From positions 1 through 64,000 of the forward strand of contig JBAZJT010000003.1 of assembly GCA_041651175.1 (NCBI GenBank): 64,000 nt of DNA, given 5' to 3'. A model generated the notes under the pieces. It saw only the letters and a list, made by a program, of their open reading frames with translations, made no database searches and was not told the DNA's origin. The first letter of the stretch is position 1, and each line of letters begins with the position of its first letter. Below are positions 57,702 through 64,000 of the stretch, in pieces. The stretch comes from Elusimicrobiales bacterium (lineage in GTDB: Bacteria > Elusimicrobiota > Elusimicrobia > Elusimicrobiales > Elusimicrobiaceae). The position numbers and the translations under genes are program-made.

Positions 57702-60700
57702 GGCGCCCCCCTTGAATAAACCCCTATCCACGCGCCCGCCGCCGTTCCGGTGGCGACATAAATATCAAACGCGCTGTCAGAAGACTGCACCCTGCACGTC
57801 GCCGCCGGCGAGGCCGAATACGACGCGCAGGCCATGTTTCTTATGTCGGCGTGGGTAGCCGCGCCGTAATCAACGGTTCCCTTTATTGTCATGCTGGCCG
57901 TGAAAGTCTGCGTCGCGCCCCAGGTGTGCGCGGTTGAGTAATGCTCCGCCGCTATCGTAGGATTAGGATAGGTTCCCGCCAGTTCGCCCGCCGCCTCGCC
58001 GCCGGAAAGTATCACGCCCGTCAACCCCGCCCCGCTGCCCGAAAATGCCGTCGCCGTTACGGTCCCCGCAACCTGCAGCGCGGTGGACGGGGAAAGTGTC
58101 CCGATGCCGACTTTCCCGTTCCCAAGCAGCGTCATCAGTGGCGCCATTGTCCCTGCGTTGGTGTAATCGTAAAATCTCATTCCGCCGATAGAACCGGCGC
58201 CGCGGTTGGCTATTATATCCACTTCACCGCCGCCGCCGGAAAAATTCCAGCCTATCGCCGCCTTCCCGGTATTGGCTAACGGCGACAAAAGCGCGTCCGT
58301 GTACAAATTCAAACCGCCCAGGGCCGGAAGTCCCGACACATTCAGGGTAAGTCCGGCCACGGGTGTGGTGCCAATGCCGACATTGCCGGTGAAAGCCTGC
58401 GCCGCGCTCCACGTATGCGCGGCGGTTTGCGCCGTCGCCAGCGCCGGATTGGGATAGGTGCCGCTCAAGTCCCCCGCCGCCGCTCCGCCGGAGGCGTTGA
58501 TTGAGCCGACCGTGAGCGCGCCGGAAATATTGCCGGTTCCCTGCACATCCAGATTGAATTGCGGAGTCCCGGTGCTGATTCCAACCCTGCCGCCGTCCGT
58601 TGCCGTGAACAGGTAGGCGCCTGTTTTTTTAACGCTCAAAAGCCTGTTGTTGCCGCTGGAGTGCGGAAAGTCCACCAAAAGCCCGGAATCCGCATTCCCG
58701 CCGCCGTCTGCCGAGCCGTACGGCTGGATGCGAACTATGGGATTGTTTCTGTTGGTGTCCCCTCCAATCAGAACGGATTGACCGGAGTTTATTGAAGTCG
58801 TGGAAAGACTGACCAGGCTTTGCATGTTGATGTTGCCTGAAAACGTCTGCGTCGCGGACCATGTGTGCGCGCTGCCCTGTGTCGTTGCCAGTGCAGGATT
58901 TGGGTAAGTCCCGGACAACTCGCCCGCCGCCGCGCCGGAGGGCGCCACGCCCGTAAGTCCGGCCCCGTTGCCGGAGAACGCCGTCGCCGTTACCGTCCCC
59001 ACAACCTGCAAAGCCGTTGAGGGATTGTTTGTGCCTATCCCCACATTTCCCCCCGCCAGAATCCTCATGCGTTCTGTGTTTGTCGTCAAGAAAAGCAACG
59101 GCGCGGCGCTAACCTCCGAGATAAACCCTGCATCCTCGGAGCCGCTGCCCTTCTGCCCTATTCCCAGCTTATGCCCCAAATCGTTGACCATCGTCCAGCC
59201 GGCGTTGTACCCGCTTTGCGGCTGAGTCAGCGTGGCTGGCTCATAACCGGCGAATGCGCCGGCATTTATCACAACCGGCACGGTCGGGTCCGCCACCGTT
59301 CCGATGCCGATTCGCGTAAACGACGGCGTCGGAGAAGTCGCGCCGGTGGCGGCGTTTATCATTGTGCCGGTCAGAACGTCCCACTGGTCGGACCATGCCG
59401 TCAGGGGCATGGATGTTCCATGCCGCATCGGCTTGTCAGTCGGATAAATCGTCGTATAAGCCGGCGTTGTCCAAGTCTGGAAATCTCCGGCGAGATTGTC
59501 GGCATACATAACGCCATAGCTGCCGGTGCAGCCCACTGGCGCATCGTAATATATCCGGTACCCGTTCCCGACTGGCACGACAGATTCGCCTTCTTTTCCC
59601 GTCCCGAACCCAGCCCAGTCGCCGTCTTTAACGGGATAGTATGGTCCCGTGATTGCTGTTGCTGTGGAATAGATTATCCCGTCGTTGGGCGTCATACGCC
59701 GGGTCCACAAATAATAATATGGAGATTTATAAAGAACATACGGGTCTATGAACACATTTCCGCCTGCTGCCAAAACAAGAACAGGGGAACTCCACGTTGA
59801 AAAGTCAGCGGCGGTCGGATGGGTTTCATAGATGCTGTAAGTATTGTCGGCGGTCGTCGTTGAGACTGCCACGAGTATGTGTACAGCGCTCAATCCTGTA
59901 TCATTTGTGTCATTATAAAACTCTGGCGCAATCGCCTTGTGAATGCCCGTTATCGGTAGCGGGATGTCCGCTTTGGCCGTCCAGTTCAGCAGGTCGGTGG
60001 AGTAGATAAGACCGAGCGTTGTCGGCGTAGCCGCACATCCGCGCGCCTTTGTATACGTCGCATAAAATTTATTATCGGTATGTTTCATAATTGACGGGTC
60101 CCGCAGGCCAGTGCTTGCGCGGAACACCGGCGTTGACAAGACAACAGCCCAGGTGCTTCCGTCCACGCTGTAGTTTATATACATGCTTTCGTCGTCGGAG
60201 CGGAATGCCGCCATTATGTAAGTGCTTGTGCCGATAAACACGCCGCCGCTAAAAATCTGCGGCGCGGTCCACGTGTGCGCGCCCGTCTGCGTGGCGGCCA
60301 GCGCTGGGTTTGGATACGTTCCGGTAAGGTCGCCTCCGGCTCCGCCGGAAACCCCAATCGCGCGCCACTGCGAGCCGCCTGGTCCTGTGGCAATATAGAC
60401 ATTGTAATCGGTAGCCGGCGCGGGTCCCATTGTCGCCACCAGGCAGGTGTTCGTGCCGCCGGCGTACAAGTGATTCCCGTAATTCCACGACGTGCATTGC
60501 AGATTTTGCACTTCCGCTTGCCGGACTGTTCCCAAAAATGTCAATTTGCCGTAATAATCCCCGCCCGGATAATTTTGCGTCGGGCCGACCGACAAATCCA
60601 AAGCGGTGCCGGTTGATGTGCCGATGTTATTGCCCCAGATGTAACCAATCCCGGCTTGCATGCTTATGGGCGAACTGGTGTCATATCCTCCAAGCGTAAA

Positions 60701-63466
60701 CATCGCGTCGCTGTTCGGCATGGCCATTCGTCCCCATACCGCCGCCGAGCTAGTCAACGTCTGATACGCACCCCACGTATGCGCCCCTGCTTGCGTGGTC
60801 GCTAACGTCGGATTCGGGTATGTGCCGGCCAGTTCACCCGCCGCGCTGCCGGACGGAGCCACACCGCTTATCGTAACATTGGTCGCCGTCGTAACCCGCC
60901 CCTTCGTGTCCACTGTAATCCGTGCGACCTGCGTCGCGCTGCCGTATGTCCCGCTTGTTACGCCGCTGGCGGCCAGCGCCGGGTTCGGATACGTCCCGCT
61001 CAAATCCCCAGCCGCGCTGGTCGTCGTGTAAATGCCGTTTGTTACAGTGGCCGCGTTGCCGGTGATACTGCCGGCTATGGAATTGCTGAACGTCTGCGTC
61101 GCGCCCCAGGTGTGCGCGCTGGAGTAATGCGCCGCCGCTATCGTCGGGTTCGGATACGTGCCGGCCAGTTCGCCAGCCGCAGTCCCGGCAGGAGCTACGC
61201 CGCTGATGGTTACATTTGTCGCCGCCGTAACGCGGCCTTTGGCGTCAACCGTAATTTGCGCAACCTGCGTCGCGCCGCCATAGCTCCCACTGGTGACACC
61301 GCTGGCGGCCAGCGCGGGGTTTGGATACGTCCCGCTCAAATCGCCAGCCGCGCTGGTCGTCGTGTAAATGCCGTTGGTTACTGTGGCCGCGTTGCCGGTG
61401 ATACTGCCTGCGATGGAATTGCTGAAGGTCTGCGTCGCGCCCCATGTGTGCGAGGCGGAATAATGCGCCGCCGCTATCGTCGGATTCGGATATGTGCCGG
61501 CCAGTTCGCCAGCCGCAGTTCCGGCAGGAGCTACGCCACTGATGGTCACATTCGTGGCCGTCATAACCCGCCCCTTCGCGTCCACGGTAAATTGCGCAAC
61601 CTGCGTCGCGCCGCCGTAGCTGCCGCTTGTAACCCCGCTGGCGGCCAGCGCGGGGTTCGGGTAGGTACCGCTCAAATCCCCCGCCGCCGTCGTGGTCGTG
61701 TAAATACCGTTTGTTACAGTGGCCGCGTTGCCGGTGATACTGCCGGCTATGGAATTGCTGAAGGTCTGCGTCGCGCCCCAGGTGTGCGCGGCGGAGTAAT
61801 GCGCCGCCGCTATCGTCGGGTTCGGATATGTGCCAGCCAGTTCGCCCGCTGCAGTTCCGGCAGGAGCTACGCCGCTGATGGTTACATTTGTCGCCGCCGT
61901 AACGCGGCCTTTCGCGTCAACAACAATCTGCGCAACCTGCGTTGCGCCGCCGTAGCTGCCGCTTGTAACCCCGCTGGCGGCCAGCGCGGGGTTCGGGTAG
62001 GTACCGCTCAAATCCCCCGCTGCCGCAGTGGTGGTATAAAGCCCGTTGGTGACGGTGGCCGCGTTGCCTGTGATGCTGCCGACTATGGAATTGCTGAATG
62101 TCTGCGTTGCGCCCCAGGTGTGCGCGGCTGAGTAATGAGAGGCTGTTATCGTCGGGTTCGGATATGTGCCGGTCAGCTCGCCAGCCGCAGCCCCGGCAGG
62201 AGCCACTCCGCTGATGGCAATATTCGTGGCCGCAGTAACCCGCCCCTTCGCGTCAACAACAATCTGCGCAACCTGCGTCGCGCCGCCGTATGTGCCGCTC
62301 ATTACCCCACTGGCCGCCAGCGCCGGATTCGGATAGGTACCGGCCAAATCGCCCGCTGCGCTGGTCGTCGTGTAAACGCCGTTGGTTACGGTCGCCGCGT
62401 TCCCCGTAATGCTGCCGGCTATGGAATTGCTGAATGTCTGCGTCGCGCCCCATGTGTGCGCGGCTGAGTAATGCGCCGCCGCTATCGTCGGGTTCGGATA
62501 TGTGCCGGCCAGTTCGCCCGCCGCAGTTCCGGCAGGAGCTACGCCGCTGATGGTAACATTCGTAGCTGTAGTAACCCGCCCTTTCGCGTCAACAACAATC
62601 TGCGCAACCTGTGTCGCGCCGCCGTAGCTGCCGCTTGTAACCCCGCTAGCGGCCAGCGCGGGGTTCGGATACGTCCCGTTCAAATCCCCCGCCGCCGTCG
62701 TGGTAGTGTATACGCCATTGGTCACGGTCGCCGCGTTCCCGGTTATGCTGCCGGCGATGGAATTGCTGAAGGTCTGCGTTGCGCCCCAGGTGTGTGCGGT
62801 TGAGTAATGCGAGGCCGCTATCGCCGGGTTCGGATATGTGCCGGCCAGTTCGCCCGCCGCAGTCCCGGCAGGAGCTACGCCGCTGATGGTCACATTCGTC
62901 GCCGCCGTAACCCGGCCTTTCGCGTCCACCGTGAATTGCGCAACCTGCGTCGCTCCGCCGTATGTTCCGCTCGTTACCCCGCTCGTCTTAAGCGTCGGAT
63001 TCGGGTATGTTCCCGTCAAATCCCCAGCCGCGCTGGTAGTCGTGTAAATGCCGTTTGTTACCGTCGCCGCGTTGCCGGTTATGTTGCCGACTATGGTTTG
63101 CAGGAACGTGTTTATCCCAGTCCAAGTCTGCGTTGACCGCAGCACGCCCACCCGTGATAAATATGCCCCGTCCCCGACAAACGCCGCCGCGGTAACCGAG
63201 CTTGCCGCCACAATCGGCCCCTGCACGGTGGCCGAGGATTTTAACGTGATACCCTCCGCCGTTATTCTGCCCCCGTTGCCCTGCAAAATTATGGTCGGCG
63301 TCGTCGCCGTCGCGGTGGACGCCGACAGCACTATTTGCCCCGCCAGCGTCATGGACGCCTTCCCCGTCGTTGTAGACGCGGTTACCCCGTAATACGCCGA
63401 CTGCGCCCTCGCCGCCGTGGCCGCCAGCGCGGCCACCGCCGCTGAAATCATTATTTTCTTAAGCAT
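57698..63466 (-). CDS. Giant exported repeat fibre with GH43-like beta-propeller
   Basis: A 1,922-residue protein starting at ATG 63466 (GAGGAG upstream). Residues 1-22 are a clear signal peptide (MLKKIMISAAVAALAATAARA), odd for a tail fibre. Then: a lead-in (23-140); six full and one partial 112-residue repeats (about 145-900), each with two GDLxGTYPNP-type half-motifs; a spacer; a domain at about 1075-1370 with LRDPSIMK, HKAIAPEFYND, FIDPYVL and GKEGESVV, the acidic pattern of GH43 five-bladed propellers; and diverged GTYPNP repeats to the end. It could bind or trim surface glycans. The preceding gene's TAA overlaps its ATG. Confidence 0.85.
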   Translation of the reverse strand: MLKKIMISAAVAALAATAARAQSAYYGVTASTTTGKASMTLAGQIVLSASTATATTPTIILQGNGGRITAEGITLKSSATVQGPIVAASSVTAAAFVGDGAYLSRVGVLRSTQTWTGINTFLQTIVGNITGNAATVTNGIYTTTSAAGDLTGTYPNPTLKTSGVTSGTYGGATQVAQFTVDAKGRVTAATNVTISGVAPAGTAAGELAGTYPNPAIAASHYSTAHTWGATQTFSNSIAGSITGNAATVTNGVYTTTTAAGDLNGTYPNPALAASGVTSGSYGGATQVAQIVVDAKGRVTTATNVTISGVAPAGTAAGELAGTYPNPTIAAAHYSAAHTWGATQTFSNSIAGSITGNAATVTNGVYTTTSAAGDLAGTYPNPALAASGVMSGTYGGATQVAQIVVDAKGRVTAATNIAISGVAPAGAAAGELTGTYPNPTITASHYSAAHTWGATQTFSNSIVGSITGNAATVTNGLYTTTAAAGDLSGTYPNPALAASGVTSGSYGGATQVAQIVVDAKGRVTAATNVTISGVAPAGTAAGELAGTYPNPTIAAAHYSAAHTWGATQTFSNSIAGSITGNAATVTNGIYTTTTAAGDLSGTYPNPALAASGVTSGSYGGATQVAQFTVDAKGRVMTATNVTISGVAPAGTAAGELAGTYPNPTIAAAHYSASHTWGATQTFSNSIAGSITGNAATVTNGIYTTTSAAGDLSGTYPNPALAASGVTSGSYGGATQVAQITVDAKGRVTAATNVTISGVAPAGTAAGELAGTYPNPTIAAAHYSSAHTWGATQTFSNSIAGSITGNAATVTNGIYTTTSAAGDLSGTYPNPALAASGVTSGTYGSATQVARITVDTKGRVTTATNVTISGVAPSGSAAGELAGTYPNPTLATTQAGAHTWGAYQTLTSSAAVWGRMAMPNSDAMFTLGGYDTSSPISMQAGIGYIWGNNIGTSTGTALDLSVGPTQNYPGGDYYGKLTFLGTVRQAEVQNLQCTSWNYGNHLYAGGTNTCLVATMGPAPATDYNVYIATGPGGSQWRAIGVSGGAGGDLTGTYPNPALAATQTGAHTWTAPQIFSGGVFIGTSTYIMAAFRSDDESMYINYSVDGSTWAVVLSTPVFRASTGLRDPSIMKHTDNKFYATYTKARGCAATPTTLGLIYSTDLLNWTAKADIPLPITGIHKAIAPEFYNDTNDTGLSAVHILVAVSTTTADNTYSIYETHPTAADFSTWSSPVLVLAAGGNVFIDPYVLYKSPYYYLWTRRMTPNDGIIYSTATAITGPYYPVKDGDWAGFGTGKEGESVVPVGNGYRIYYDAPVGCTGSYGVMYADNLAGDFQTWTTPAYTTIYPTDKPMRHGTSMPLTAWSDQWDVLTGTMINAATGATSPTPSFTRIGIGTVADPTVPVVINAGAFAGYEPATLTQPQSGYNAGWTMVNDLGHKLGIGQKGSGSEDAGFISEVSAAPLLFLTTNTERMRILAGGNVGIGTNNPSTALQVVGTVTATAFSGNGAGLTGVAPSGAAAGELSGTYPNPALATTQGSAHTWSATQTFSGNINMQSLVSLSTTSINSGQSVLIGGDTNRNNPIVRIQPYGSADGGGNADSGLLVDFPHSSGNNRLLSVKKTGAYLFTATDGGRVGISTGTPQFNLDVQGTGNISGALTVGSINASGGAAAGDLSGTYPNPALATAQTAAHTWSAAQAFTGNVGIGTTPVAGLTLNVSGLPALGGLNLYTDALLSPLANTGKAAIGWNFSGGGGEVDIIANRGAGSIGGMRFYDYTNAGTMAPLMTLLGNGKVGIGTLSPSTALQVAGTVTATAFSGSGAGLTGVILSGGEAAGELAGTYPNPTIAAEHYSTAHTWGATQTFTASMTIKGTVDYGAATHADIRNMACASYSASPAATCRVQSSDSAFDIYVATGTAAGAWIGVYSRGAP
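60780..63033 (-). repeat. Tandem 336-bp repeats inside the giant fibre gene
   Basis: Six full units and a partial seventh follow each other with a 336-bp period; for example the word GCTATCGTCGG(G/A)TTCGGATA recurs near 61135, 61471, 61806, 62142 and 62478. Copies differ mostly at synonymous or conservative positions, so they are kept alike by selection or gene conversion. Confidence 0.92.
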
Positions 63467-64000
63467 TATCCAATCTCCTCCGTGATGGCGGCGCCGCCGC
63501 CGATGACTACAAACCCGCCGTCCCCGACCGTTATATCGCCCATGTAGACCATCACCTGCTTGGTGTTGGTGCAGATAGCGATAAACGGCACAGCCGGCGC
63601 AGCCGCCGCTATGCTCCGCAGCGCGGCCAGCGTTCCGGTTATTATCTGCGCCATTGCCTGCGGCGGGATGACGGGCGGGTTTCCCTCGTCCGGCGTCGGC
63701 GTTATCAAATTGGTGTTGACCGTAACCGCCCTGGCGCGGATTACCTGATAGGGCGTGGCGGCCACATTGGCATACGGCATGGAGCAAACCGCGTCGTCGG
63801 CTCCGTTGGTCAGCGCCAGCGACGCCAGCGACGCAATCGTCAGCGTCCCGCCGATAGTCATGCCGTTTAGCAGCGCTGTTACATCCAGTCCCAGCGCGTT
63901 CCAGTCAACCGGTCCCGGCGCGGTCATTGTTACGTCCTGCATGATGATTTGCGCTTTTACGACGCGGAACGTTCCCGCCGTAACGGGCCGCCGCGCGTCT
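63466..64000 (-). CDS. Partial protein upstream of the giant fibre (tail module)
   Basis: The frame is open from the right window edge to the TAA at 63466-63468. An ATG at 63942 is available, but codons before it (VTAGTFRVVKAQII) read as continuous protein, so the gene probably begins outside the window. Visible features are beta-rich, threonine- and alanine-rich stretches (GMTIGGTLTIASLASLALTNGADDA) and a C-terminal KQVMVYMGDITVGDGGFVVIGGG. This fits a structural tail or fibre-associated protein, but no family is recognised. It overlaps the giant fibre start as TAATG. Confidence 0.55.
   Translation of the reverse strand, partial: DARRPVTAGTFRVVKAQIIMQDVTMTAPGPVDWNALGLDVTALLNGMTIGGTLTIASLASLALTNGADDAVCSMPYANVAATPYQVIRARAVTVNTNLITPTPDEGNPPVIPPQAMAQIITGTLAALRSIAAAAPAVPFIAICTNTKQVMVYMGDITVGDGGFVVIGGGAAITEEIG

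Noticed and set aside
60795..63392. Many plus-strand frames across the giant fibre repeats (arginine-rich, repeating every 336 bases)
   Set aside because: They are antisense shadows of the repeat array; their basic, low-complexity composition follows from the complementary strand.

Overview
The window reads as a GC-rich (about 60% G+C) chromosome segment from a Gram-negative-type, probably anaerobic or fermentative bacterium. Lipid A/undecaprenyl-linked sugar genes, an RseP-type site-2 protease and several signal-peptide proteins argue for a diderm envelope; acetate kinase plus an acyl-CoA dehydrogenase with an EtfAB that carries ferredoxin clusters argue for anaerobic energy metabolism. The gene set reminds me of Elusimicrobiota and relatives, but no 16S or other decisive marker is present, so that is a low-confidence guess.

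Layout. 1-4.7 kb: lon, clpP and tig read leftwards, with tRNA-Leu(TAG) and tRNA-Lys(CTT) upstream. 4.9-7.4 kb: an AT-rich KAP-family membrane NTPase that looks foreign. 7.4-15.7 kb: an MFS exporter, an EpsC-type serine acetyltransferase with two followers, a repeat-rich gap, a polysaccharide deacetylase with a NapH-like ferredoxin protein, acetate kinase and an aminotransferase. 15.7-19.2 kb: an arnT-arnC-arnA(formyltransferase)-like cluster with overlapping genes. 19.3-22.5 kb: a patch of accessory genes (DUF4143 ATPase, pRiA4b ORF-3 protein, coiled-coil membrane protein). 22.6-31.9 kb: two glycosyltransferases, then yceD-rpmF-plsX-fabG-acpP-rnc, then acyl-CoA dehydrogenase-etfB-etfA. 31.9-39.8 kb: a leftward housekeeping run rpsB-tsf-pyrH-frr-uppS-cdsA-dxr-rseP-ispG. 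40-45.3 kb: two convergent SpoIID/LytB-TPR paralogues and lipA. 45.3-48 kb: a low-GC two-gene insert (one gene a possible PD-(D/E)XK nuclease) and proS. 48-55.2 kb: a GT-C/TPR membrane protein ending in a tandem duplication, a hybrid histidine kinase, a flavin reductase and two secreted proteins of unknown role. 55.5-64 kb: a leftward phage-tail-like module: tail fibre assembly protein, collar-type fibre, DUF2313/YmfQ-like protein and a 1,922-residue exported fibre with six and a half 112-residue repeats and a GH43-like beta-propeller. No capsid, terminase, portal or integrase gene is visible before the window ends.

The main biological themes are envelope building (undecaprenyl, CDP-diacylglycerol, isoprenoid precursor, fatty-acid and aminoarabinose-type steps), translation, and accessory genes inserted next to tRNA and housekeeping genes. 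The most unusual items are the exported, sugar-enzyme-like tail fibre locus; the probable recombinant segment inside proS; a dispersed repeat that carries TTATCCACA-like words and lies upstream of three glycan-related genes; and several TATAAT elements spaced so that transcripts would begin at or within a few bases of the start codon. All function calls are from reading the sequence; no database search was run.
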